NCBI GenBank assembly: GCA_003586115.2
Contig: QVOM02000007.1
Location: forward strand, 5,115,842-5,179,841
Reading direction: 5' to 3'
Length of the DNA stretch: 64,000 nt
Source: Salvator merianae
Lineage: Eukaryota; Chordata; Lepidosauria; Squamata; Teiidae
A model generated the notes under the pieces. The model saw only the letters and a list, made by a program, of their open reading frames with translations, was not told the origin of the DNA and did not search any database. Made by a program: the position numbers and the translations under genes. Within the stretch, counting starts at the first letter, position 1; each line of letters opens with the position of its first letter. Below, piece after piece: positions 10,801-21,200 of the stretch.

Positions 10801-13800
10801 GGGGGTCAGAGTGATAGAACTTGACTCCTAGAGTGGCAGGAGGGACCACAGAGGAGGAATTGGCTGCCTCTGCCCTCCCACTGCCCAGTTGTGAGTGGCT
10901 TTCGTTTTCTGCCACATCGTTGGTTAACTCTCATCATTCTCCGTTTGTTGCAGGAAATAGAGTCTGAGAGCTCCACGGTGGGCTGTATAAAAAAATAAAA
11001 CTGTTAACCCACTTCAAGGTTGGCCGAAAACTTGGGTTTGGCATGCTGAGGTTCTTGTGTCTAACCTGGTGTGTTAAAATTAGTGTTAATGGCATAGCCG
11101 AGTATTATGAGGTGGCTTGTTGGAGTTAACCAGATGTGTGTGTGTGTGTGTTTTTTTACTTCTGAACTAACACTTGAGAAGGAATGGGTTGCACCCAAAT
11201 CACAGCTGGATGTGCTCCTCAGTTGGTTTTTTAATAAGTGAGGTGAAAACCTGCTACGTAACCAAGCCGGGAAAGCCGGTTGTCTTCCCCTTTGCCAGTG
11301 GACTTCTGCAGATTTCAACTTGAGTCAGCAGTGTGACGTGGCGGCAGAAAAGGCCAATGCAGTTCTGGGCTGCAGTAGCAGAAATATAGTCTCAAGTCAT
11401 ACACAATCATACTTTTGCTGTGGGCTGGTTATGCCTCATCTTGAGTTCTTTCTTCAGAGCTGGGCACATTTTAAAAGATTCAAACTCATTGGAATGGGTT
11501 CGGAGAAAGTCAGTGGAGAAGATGATCAGGGAACCAGAAACAAAGTCCAGTGAAGAGAGATTGGTTGATTGAAGACTGAGGTGCTTTTTAGCCCAGAGAA
11601 GACTAGGGAGGTGATGGTTCTTTTCCCTCAGCGGATGGGTTCAACAGCTATCTGTTGGAGGCACTTGATTTGGCTTTCTGCATGGAGCAAGGGTTGGTCA
11701 AGATGACCTCGAGGGTATATTTCCGACTCCTAGATTCTGTGTCTCAGTTTCCCGCCAGTCCAGTCCTGATTTTTGTTCCTGTTAGTGCCTATGGTTGAGG
11801 AGTGTTGTAATTGAATCCTGCCTGGAGGGCCCCCGGTTTTCCCCATCTTCTGTAGCACGAGTGATCAACAAAGGCCACCTGATCTACTATGACAAGAAGT
11901 TTTTTGGTTTTGTACAGGGCTCAGATAATGCCTCCCAGGCTGTGTTCCCAGCCATCTGCCTATTCAAAGCAGAGGGCAATGCGGATCAAGTCTGTCCCTG
12001 GACGCATTCACTTGGAAACCAGATGGCACGTGTCTGTGGTAAAGGGCCTGCATTTTGGCATTGGTGTGCAAGGGGCAACAGATTTGAGTTATTGCAGATA
12101 GGACAAAGGAAAGCTGGTTTCTTTTATTAACACATCCTTAGCTTTTTTAAAAAATAAGAGAACAAGAAATATGTGATAAATTCAAGACAAGGAAGAGGGG
12201 ATCCTGGTCTTTGAGTCTGTACATTTGATCAAGGGTTTCCCTTTCTTCTACCCCAGCTGAAGAAGCTATAACCTGCATGGCTGCATTAGCTTACAAATAA
12301 TAATAATAATTTGTGGATCTGTTGGGTTTTTGGTTCCATTTGAGCCAAAGCCCCTTTAATTTCTACTTCTGGTTTCAGCCTTAGAGAAGCTTGCTTCCCT
12401 ATCGATTTGCTTCCTGAAGTTGTTCAGTCCGGGGCCCTTGCAGGCAGAACGTCCCACGTATGGCATGGGATTCCTAGAGGGACAGGCGTTGGGGCTGCTC
12501 TGGGCGATTTTCAGTGCTCCGTGTACTCGAGTATGGCCGAAAACACTGACGCAGGTAGGGGAATCTGTGCATCTGGTACAATCACGGCCCATCCTCCTTT
12601 CCAAATCAGGTCGTAGAAGAACACGTCAGCCTGGGTGTTCAAATTCTTCTATACACACACAGCCCAGTGAAAGGCCTCTAAGCAGTGGGACATGGCAGTC
12701 CTCTTTTATGAGTTATAAAGGAATTTCATATTGGTGCCACCACTGAGAAGGCCCTGATCATGATCACAACCAAGAATGTGAAATCTTTTGCTCTGAACTA
12801 TGTTTGCCTGCAGGAATTCCACTCCTCTCTGCCCTGTGTCTTTCCAACTCTCTTCTCCTTTTTATCTCCCTAGTCCTCAACATCAGTACTTCTGCTCAGC
12901 TCACTTTGATGATGCCCAGTGGGTTCCAGCCAGAAGAATCACCAGACCCACATTCGCCTGTGACATACTACCCATATTTTGGCGACCGCTACCTCATGGT
13001 GGCTGCATCCCTAAACGGGGGCAACGTTGTGGCGGCGTTTGTGAATATGTTGGCAGCGTGGATGAATGAGCTGGGTAAAGTATTAGAGGACGGCAGAGGG
13101 CCAACAAGGTGGGGATGGTGGGATTTCTTTTAAACCTAAGGGGTTCGTTTCATCAGAGGCAATCACTTAAGTCGTAGTGGGGAAGTTGGATGAGTAACTT
13201 TTCTACTGCACGTTTATTCAGAGCTCTGACATCCTACCTTTTCCCAAAGAGTGTACAATTCTGGTCACCACATCTCAGAAAGGATATTTTGGAACTGGAA
13301 AAGGTGCAGAAAACCAGATTGATCAAGGGGCTGGAACATCTCCTTTACGAAATCAGGCTCCAACATCTAGGCCTCTTCAGCCTTGGAAGAGGGCATAAGA
13401 ACATAGAGTCTTCAGGACTCCTCCTTAGTTTTGCCGGATTCCATCTTCAGCACATGGTCAGCTTTCTGTAGTGCTTTTCCCCTTCCTTTTAATTGGCATC
13501 CACTCAGCTTTTTACTTTTTTTTTTTTTGCAGGACTCCAAGTCCCCGAATCTGGTCTCTACTCCCGAATAATCAGTGCTGCTTTGGCTCAAGCTGATACC
13601 GAGCTGAATGTTTTCCCGACGGTATTTGGAGAAAGGCACACGCCGGAGCGGTTGGCGTCCGTGGCAGGAATCTCCCCCTCAGAGCTTTCCCTGGGCCAGG
13701 TGACCCGGGCTGTGTGCCGTGGGGTGGTCCAGAATCTCCACTCCATGCTGCCTTCTGAGCAGCTGGAGGAGGCCGGCGTGAAGCGGATCATGGCCGGCGG

Positions 13801-13930
13801 GAGCGCCCTCTGCAAGAATGAAGTGATGAGGCAGGAGCTGGAGAAGACATACCCGCTTCCTGTGGTCTATGGCAAAGACGTGGACGCGGCAGTGGGGGCG
13901 GCCCTGGCGGCCCTGCGACAGGAGTGGTGA
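7876..13930 (+). CDS. SHPK: Sedoheptulokinase
   Basis: FGGY-family carbohydrate kinase that phosphorylates sedoheptulose to sedoheptulose-7-phosphate, feeding the non-oxidative pentose phosphate pathway in the cytosol. Seven coding exons: 7876-8079, 9087-9228, 10044-10227, 10495-10647, 12379-12554, 12874-13074, 13533-13930. All introns are GT-AG and the phases join without a break, giving 485 aa (human 478). Visible motifs are the N-terminal phosphate loop GVDVGTSSVK (residues 26-35), SGQMHGV, LVTWQDGRCSS, GFGCATVFW, NAASWGYF, the GDFQCS segment that should hold the catalytic Asp, NGGNVV, and the C-terminal nucleotide-binding region with GGSALCKN and DVDAAVGAA. The Met at 7876 follows an acceptor by 10 nt and lies in line with the human start. 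No disabling change seen. It is tail-to-tail with TRAF4. Identity is by recalled human sequence and is secure. Confidence 0.96.
8110..8210 (+). repeat. 5S-rRNA-derived SINE fragment
   Basis: In SHPK intron 1. The segment AAACTAAGCAGGGTTAG (8155-8171) and GATGGGAGACC (8187-8197), followed by GGTAATCCC, matches the 3' half of vertebrate 5S rRNA (AGCTAAGCAGGGTCGG ... GGATGGGAGACCGC ... GGAATACC), including its internal promoter. Diverged, so not a functional 5S gene. 5S-derived SINEs are known in squamates. Confidence 0.8.
8436..8720 (+). mobile_element. L2-type LINE fragment
   Basis: In SHPK intron 1. Translation gives TYCTAFYIGLPLKSIWKL and later pieces that follow the end of the L2 reverse transcriptase, where the usual form is DYCNALYLGLPLKTI..KLQ. 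Frameshifted and inactive. Confidence 0.65.
11135..11151 (+). repeat. (TG)n microsatellite
   Basis: Eight or so TG units followed by a T run, within SHPK intron 4. Confidence 0.9.
11320..11745 (+). mobile_element. CR1-type LINE 3' fragment
   Basis: In SHPK intron 4. It contains the typical CR1 tail order: a GGGTTCGGAGAAA segment, a line resembling GGTTGGTCAAGATGACCT (11694-11710), and a terminal CCGACTCCTAGATTCTGTG. The 5' end is missing, as expected of truncated LINE copies. Confidence 0.7.
12297..12310 (+). repeat. (TAA)n microsatellite
   Basis: Short AAT/TAA repeat about 70 bp upstream of SHPK coding exon 5. Confidence 0.85.
13215..13400 (+). mobile_element. CR1 ORF2 C-terminal fragment
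   Basis: In SHPK intron 6. One frame reads SVQFWSPHLRKDILELEKVQ and, further on, RLIKGLEHL and RLQHLGLFSL. This is the conserved C-terminal end of CR1 ORF2p. Truncated at both ends. Confidence 0.8.
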
Positions 13931-14325
13931 TGGGGCAATGAACGTCGGTACATCGGCCTTTTCCAGAGAACCAACGTGTGGCTCACCGGCCACACAAAAG
14001 CCTTGCTGAATTTGGCTTAGCTGTGGTCCTCATCCGGGGGATTACTGTTGCTAGTGGAGAACAGAACGGGGGCTTCGGTCTCAGAATTTGAGAGTCTGCC
14101 TTTTGCTGGAATCTTAATGGAAGGAGCTGCTTTCTATCCCGAAATTATCGTCCTGTAGCCCACCTGCCATAAAGAGAGAATGTGACTACTGGTTTCCGGT
14201 ATTATTGGGGTACAAATTCCTCATCTCTGTCGCTCAAAGGAACCAACGCTTTCTGCCACCGTTTTCAGTGTCAGTTGCTCTGTCCTGGTTTTACCTGCAC
14301 TGAAATCACCGATCAAGGGGAAGAA

Positions 14326-14405
14326 AAAGGCAAAACCTTCACCTGCTCTTGACTCCCTGTAAAACCATTTGCAGGGAGTCAAGAGCAGGTGAAGGTTTTG
14401 CCTTT
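14326..14405. repeat. Perfect 34-bp inverted repeat with 12-nt loop
   Basis: Arms 14326-14359 and 14372-14405 are exactly complementary over 34 nt. The right arm belongs to a CR1 3' tail (compare about 55047-55085), so the left arm is an inverted copy of the same CR1 sequence. It lies about 400 bp past the SHPK stop, possibly inside its 3' UTR. Confidence 0.9.
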
Positions 14406-14517
14406 ATATTCTGCTTGAGAATGCCCAGAAGCAATTGGTGGGCCACTGGGTGAAACAGAATGCTGGACTAGATGGGTCGTGGCCTGATCCAGCAGGGCTC
14501 CTCTTATGTTCTTATGG
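14360..14517 (+). mobile_element. CR1-type LINE 3' tail
   Basis: Reads ...GCAATTGGTGGGCCACTGGG, then GCTGGACTAGATGGGTC, then CTGATCCAGCAGGGCTCC and a terminal TTATGTTCTTATG. This tail is one I associate with squamate genomes. A second copy is at 54841-55192. Confidence 0.75.
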
Positions 14518-16980
14518 CCTGGCTTTTATTTTGGTAAGTTCTCTTTTCTTTTTGGCAACAGACACTCTTCCAATCATTTATAATTCCACCATGAGTATGA
14601 AAGGTTTTGTTTGTTCCTTATTGCACCTCAAATGTACATGGACTCCGGCCTACACTTTCTGGAAAAGGAGAAGATTAGAACAGGCGTCAGAGGAAGTTAA
14701 TACAGATGACTGTAGCCAACTACAGATGAATGTGATAGTCTGGTGGAAGAATCCCAAGGCTGGAACAGAAGGGGCTAGAGGACAATATCTAATACCAAGA
14801 TATTGCTCTCAGAAGGAGGAGATGCTAGGGAAGACCAACATGGCAAGATTTTAGGCAAGGAGGTAGAGGGTGACATCTAGCTAGCCTGAAGTCAAGCCAA
14901 TCTGCAATTGGCTATTGGGGCTACGGTTTATGGGAGACGTTATGGGGAGAAAAACCAGAATTCTTCTGTTTTCCTGTGCTTATAGCACACTTCCTTGGAA
15001 ATCATTGTACTCTCCTGCATTCTGAATGAGCAGGACAGACCTCCCAAACCAAATCAAGAGTCTGCTACACAGAAAACCCCACGACAAGCTGAAGCAGGAA
15101 AGGATATAAAGGGCTCTTGCAAATTCTGCCAAAAGAAATCCTGCTACCAACATTTCAGTCTCTTCTGTTTCCTTAAGTATTAATTCCCCGCACCCTAAAG
15201 ATTTATCATGGCTGCTCACGGAAGCAGCTGCTGGTAGTGCCCGTCTACAGTGCACAAAGCGCCCAGTCTGGATTTTCATTTGAAAATCTGAAAGAAGTAG
15301 GAATTCAGAATTCCACTGTAGCGATTGTCTCCCCAGGGGAACTTCTAAGCCGCTCTTTTGGCCCAGAAAGCATCCTTCCTGCCCCCTGCCCAATATTTTA
15401 CAGAAGCTGTGCCCTCTGCGTGTCACTGAACTAGAGTTGCTACCAACCCTTGCCACTTGCAGGCTTTTCTGTGCTTAAAGTATTGTGCTTCAACACCAAA
15501 GGCTAAACAAGGCTGGAGGACCGATGAGTCTCTAGTGAACTGCACTGAGTGCAGTTTTCTTTTTTAAAAGGCACATTCGTGTCCTGCCCACTCTCCACCG
15601 GGCTGGCAGGAGTGAGCTAACCCCGCAAGCCTGTACACCAGGCAGGGTGCAACATGCCCCCCCCTTTAAAGAAGGGAGGGAAACAGGCCTGGGTTCCCTC
15701 GTCCCCTGACGCAGCAGGATCTGGTGACTCACAGGTGAGGCATTTCTACTCACCTCCTCCCAGGAGGAAGCAGAAGGCAGCTAAAAAGGTCCCTTGGCAA
15801 CCGCCACCTCCCCAGGCACAGCACAGGCAGAGAAGAGGCCCAGGCAGTCTGGAAAACAAAGCCAGGGAAACACCAGCAGGTGGAGAGAGGTCTGGGTCCG
15901 CTGCAGCAGAGCCCCGTCCCCACGACACGCCAGCTGCCACAGCGACCCGAGGGCACCCGGGCGCCCACTGCTTATGGCACGGTTTGGCCGCCGCTTCCCT
16001 GATCCTGCGCCCCAGCGATGCTTTCCCTGCTCCGTCCAGAGTTGCCCCTACGAGGTGCAGTCCCTCAGCAACGGCGTTGGGGCGGCCTGCGGCTGCTACC
16101 GCATGTCCTGAGAAAGTCCCAGGGTTTCCCCCCGATTTTCCACATCTGCCCTCTGCATCCAGACAGCAAGCCCTCGACTGACAGAATTAGAACCTGGGCT
16201 TTTTGCTTGAACGGCAACAGCAACATCGGAGTTTTGACAATGCGAAAGAGGATCGACGCTGAAATCCCCCCCAAAGGAGCACTTCCACACCCTATAGCAA
16301 CCCCCCTGGCCTCCTCCGCCCTCCCTCAGCCCTGCCCGTCCCCACAGCTCAGCCAGAAGTGAGGCCAGCTGAGACGCAGTCCCCTCGCAAAGCCCCAAGG
16401 AGCCCAGCCTGCAGCGGATGGCAGGGGCGCCGGAAGCCACACGCTGGGCTCGCAGCCTTAATTAGTATTTCTAGAATTGGAGGAGACGGCCAGGGGCCCA
16501 GACGCAGCGACGGCCTGGCCAACGGCTGCCCGGGCGAGCCACAAGTGAGCCAACCAGAGGCAAATTGGAGGCCTGAGGCAGGCTAATTTTAAACAGCTGC
16601 ATGCCACAAAAAAAACCCCAAAGGAAATGGCTGAGCCCAGGGCACAAAACAACAGGAGGCAGGCTTGGCTTTGTGGCAGGGCCAGGGACCCTGCCCGACT
16701 CTCCCCAAACCCAAGCAAGTGGCCCAGCGGTGACTGAGGCAGGAGGGAGCTGGGGGGGGGGCTTCCTTTCCTTCCCTCCCTTCCTTAGAAGACAGCACAG
16801 CCTGGTGCCCCTTCCTTCCCCTGCCTCCCAAGCTCACCCCAGCCCTGATTCCAAGGGAAGCTTTTGCTCCCTGCTTTGGGAATCCCCCCCCCCAGTTTCC
16901 AAAAACAGAGAATTGCTTTGTGCAAAACCACCTCTTAAACCTCCCCTTCTTAAGGAATGTAACAGCAGTCTTCCAAAGAG
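14518..16980. other. SHPK-TRAF4 intergenic sequence, no gene recognised
   Basis: GC content rises from about 15.6 kb. Frames up to 198 codons on either strand are low-complexity and match nothing known. No poly(A) signal clearly assignable to SHPK was found; a CATAAA variant occurs near 14170. Confidence 0.5.
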
Positions 16981-16984
16981 GTAA

Positions 16985-17380
16985 CCCAGGAGCTTGCACA
17001 GCAGTCAGCTTAACATCAGTTCCGAGTAAGGCAAGGGAAAGCATCGTAAGGATACGACCCGTGTGCACGCGGAGGAGCAAGCGTCGCTGAAGGGAAATCA
17101 GCATGGCTTCTGCAAAGGTGCATCGCGCCTTCTCGGCTTGCCAGAATTCTCTGAGAGCGCCAACCAGCCCGCGGATCAAAGCCATCGGGTTGGCACTGCC
17201 GATCTGGGCTTTCCGCAGGCTTTTGACTCAAAAGCTTTGTGCCGCGTTGGGAGTATCGTGCACAGTTCTGCTCGCTGCCCCTGGGAAAGGATACCGTGGA
17301 ACTGGAAAAAGTGCGGACCAGGGCAACCAGAATGATCAGGGGGCTGGAAATGCCTCCCTTACTGCAGCATCAAGGGTTTC
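16985..17380 (+). mobile_element. CR1 reverse-transcriptase fragment
   Basis: One frame contains KGNQHGFCKGASRLLGLPEF, where CR1 elements have the RT motif ..QHGFCKGRSCLTNLLEF.. . Degenerate copies of the FQKAFD region and of the later segment IPWNWKKCGPG follow. Internally deleted and frameshifted. It lies just beyond the TRAF4 poly(A) signal. Confidence 0.7.
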
Positions 17381-17433
17381 TCCCTCTTCCCCCTCCCCAG
17401 GAACTGCCCTCACTTAATAAATACAAGAAATTG

Positions 17434-17439
17434 TTTATT
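17434..17439 (-). terminator. TRAF4: TRAF4 poly(A) signal AATAAA
   Basis: The minus strand reads CCCAATAAACAATTTCTTG about 790 nt past the TRAF4 stop codon. It is the first clear canonical signal downstream, giving a 3' UTR of about 0.8 kb. Confidence 0.7.
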
Positions 17440-18221
17440 GGGGGGGGGGGAACACACATACACGCACAGAGCGAGAGGAAGGAAGGAAGACGAAAGGGGG
17501 GAAGGGAGGCCAGAGAATGACCTCGAGGGCAAAGCCAAGCCAAACCGCTGGGCCCGAAGGGCGATGGCACAGGGCAGCGCAGAAAAGAGACCCAGCCCTG
17601 CTCGAAAGATACAAAATATGGCTCTTTGGGACAAGGGGCAAAATGGCCCCCGCCTGCCCCCCGGACCAGAGACGCAGAAGACTGATCCAGACAACCGAGG
17701 AGACAGCTGCGGGAAAGGGGGTGTAGAAGGCTGAGGCACGAGGGCAGAGGGACTCGGTGTCCATCGCCAGCTGGGCAGCCCGGGGGCAGGGGCAGAGCGG
17801 AAGGCTGACGGGGGCCAGTCTGCCCCGGTCTCCCTGCAGAATCAAAGCTCTCGGCAAGGAGCTCAGAAAAGAGGGGCCGAGAGAGACCAAGCTGCCGGGG
17901 GCTGGAGGTCGAAGGTGGCCTGCTGGTGTTCACAGTGCCCACAGGGCTGTGGAGTCAGGGTACAGAAGCAGCCCGGCTGCTCTGGGGAAGGAGGAAGGGG
18001 TCCCAAGCCAGGCCGCCGAGTTTCCTCTTTGCAATTAGCACCATTGGGGTGGGGCTGAAACCCATCCAGAGCGGTAGAAGTTTGTCTGGGGGGGGGGGCG
18101 GGGATGAAACCGGCGCTTTCAGGAAGTGTCCAAACGCAAACCGCGATGGAAACCCCGAACGACCCGAAACCTTGTCGTCATTTTGCTTTCCTGCGGGGGA
18201 GAGGAGCCTTCGCCCCGCCGC

Positions 18222-21200
18222 TCAGGAGATGATTTTCTGGGGGATCTCCACCGAGGCCTTGATGAAGACGGCGTTGTCTCGCACGTAGTTGCGCTTCTTG
18301 ATGTCCTCGTGGGAAACGAACTTGGGGTACCCGAAGCCCAGCAAGCTCTCGTCCAGGGAGGAGCGGCCCGGCCCGGGCTTCTGGAAGTTCTTCCAGTTGG
18401 GGTCCGGGAGGAAGGTCTCCGTGATGTGCTGCGGCTTGGAGAGCGAGGGGTCGCTCTGGTCCAGCAGGGAGAAGGTGACGCGGAAGGCGAAGGGCCACTC
18501 CAGCAGGTTGTCGTACTGGCCCGGAAGCACCCGGATGTAGACGGAGAGGTGGCTGCCCTCGCCGCTGCCGTTGCCGTTGAGGAAGGCCGAGACCTGCAGC
18601 TTGTAGCCGTAGCGGTGGGTGTAGAAGGGCGGGCTGAAGGACTCGTAGTTGCTCCGGACCTTGGCCTCCTGCAGCTTGCGGGCGTAGTCGGCGATCCTCC
18701 AGATCAGCACGCCGTCGCTGCCCACGGCCAGCTCCTCCACCTCCCGCCGCAGCTCCGCCAGCTCCTGCCGCTGCCGCGCCACCAGGGCGCACATGAGGCC
18801 CAGGTGGAGCTTGGTGCTTTCGTCCAGGTGTCGGCTCATGGACAGCTTGGGACACTGCGGAGAGACCACAGGACCCAGGCTGAGTCGGATCCCCCCTTCG
18901 TCCGGCCCAGCGCTGCTTACGCAGGCCGACAGGAGCCTCCCCAGATTTCTGGCTGCAAAGCATCTGCAGCCCCACCTGCCGGGAAGGCGAAGCCAAGGAG
19001 CTACAGGGGCCCCCTGGGAAACCGGCTTCCGGAACGCCACGCCCAGAACTGAAGGCGAAACCCTTCAGCCAGGCCAGCTGTGGAGCTGCCTCCTGCCGGC
19101 AGGCCCCCTGTCCCAGGGGCTACGGCGTATTACCCGGTGTTTGCAGCCAGCGTCCTTGAAGGGGCAGAGTGCCAGCGCTGTGGTGCAGCTCTCCTTCAGA
19201 TGCCCACTGAGGTCTTCTCTGGCGATGCTGGGCACCCCACACTGGTTCGGGCAGGGCACTGGGTAGCGAGGGCACTGATACTCGTGGCTCTGGGGGTCAG
19301 AAGAACAAGAAGAGACTCCAGGGCTCCGAGCCACTAAAGCAACCCTTCGGGGTGCTGCCAAGGCAATTTCCGGAGAATTTGGCAAGGATTCCAGCTGGCA
19401 GGACTGGAGGGGGCGCAAGAGGAGAAGCGGGCGGCTGGCACGGGCTTCCAGGGCACGCGACAGGGACAACGGCCCACAATCAGAGGCTCGAGGGCGGACG
19501 GGAAGACTGATCCAGAGGTGGCAAGCTGGCCTGGGTGGTTTGCTGTCAAGAGGAGTTTCGCGGCCTTTGTCCCTCCCTCCGTGGGCAAAATGCGTCGCAA
19601 GCGGGAATGACGCTGAGCAGGAGGGATCCTGTGGGGTCTGCCCAAAGCCCCCCCAGCCCCCGAGGAGACCATGAGGAGGTTCTAAGGACCTTTGGGTGAA
19701 GGACCGGATATAAACACTTAAGTACAATAAGGGGGAAGCGTTTTCTGCTGAACCCCAATGGCCTGCGGCAGATCTCACTCGTCTACATCCTTACTTCTCT
19801 CTGAAAGCCACCTAAGCCCCAGAATCTAAAGGCTGACCAAGGCCACCCCATGCAGACCACAGACTCCTAGACCTCAGAGTCAGAAGGGCTCCTTAAGATC
19901 CTCCAGCCCAACCCTCCAGCAAGCAGGGAGTCAAAGCATCTCCATCACAGCCAATGATGGGGCTCCCGTCGCCTCTCTAGGATCTGGCCGGCCGTGATCC
20001 ACGCATCAGCCTTTCTTGCTCATGGGCTGTTTCCAGCTCACTGACCCCGGGGCCCCTAACTGGACACTCACCTGGATGGTGTCATACAGGAACTCCTTGG
20101 CACAGTAGCTGCAGGCCTGGGTGCGCTTGGGGCACTCGGCCCCCATGTGCTGGGACAGCAGCCTGCGCATCATGCGCGCCCCACACTTGTTCTCACAGTA
20201 AACACTCTCCTGGGGACAGGCTCCTTGGTGATTCTGGGTGGGGAAACCAGGTAAGGAGAGAAACAGGTAGCAAAGGGGAAGCCACCCACCAGGAGGCACC
20301 CAGAGGCCTTGCTTTGTGTGGCAGGAAGGCAGGCTAACCCTTGGCATCTTCCGTTTCACAGAAGCACAGGGGGAAGGGATGCTGGAGGACATCTAGTCCA
20401 CCCCCGGCTGCTTCACACGGGAACCTGAGTCAAAGCATCTCCACCAGATGCCCATCCAGCGTGAGCATCCGCCAGGAGGAAGGAAGAGGAGGCGGCCCCG
20501 CCTCCCCTGCTAACCCCCAGCCCAGGGCATGAGCCCCAACTCCTCACCTCGTATGTCTCCCCTGTGAAGTCAACCCCGCAGAACTCGCACTTGAGGTGCC
20601 GCTGGGGACAGTCGTGCTGCACGTGGGGGGGCAGGTCCCGGCGGCTCAGCTTGACGCCGCAGCGGTTCGGGCAGGGGATGACGTTGTAGCTGCAGGTGCC
20701 AAGGTGGGCCTGGGGAGGGTAGAGAGTGGGGAAGGAAAGGGTCATCCGCACGGTCCCGGTTGCTCCCTTCTGCTCTCCCTTGCCACTGCCTAAGGAGACC
20801 TAGCCCTTGCCCGGCAGAGTTTCCCACTCTGGCTCTGTGGAAGATTTACAGCAAGGATGGCCAATAGATCAGAAAAGAGGGCATGACAGAGGTGTAGAAA
20901 ACAGCACCCGGGGCAGACAAGGGGAGGTTTCCTCCCTTTTCCCAAAATACGGGAAACACAGTGAAGCTGCATCCTGAAGGAACCAGGGCAGAGAAAAAGA
21001 AATATTCTTCATGCAAGGCACGGTTAAACTTTGGAACTCACTGCCACAAGACATGACGCTGGCCACCAGCTGGCATAGTTGCAAGAGAGGTTTGGATACA
21101 TTCAAGGACGGGGCTGTGTGACGTCAGGGAGGCGTCAGAGGAGGCAATGGTGTGCCCTGCTTGTGGGCTTCCGCACGGAACACCTTGGGCCCTGGGAGAA

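Noticed and set aside
18126..19052. 308-codon plus-strand frame
   Set aside because: Antisense of TRAF4 exon 7, produced by its biased codon use.
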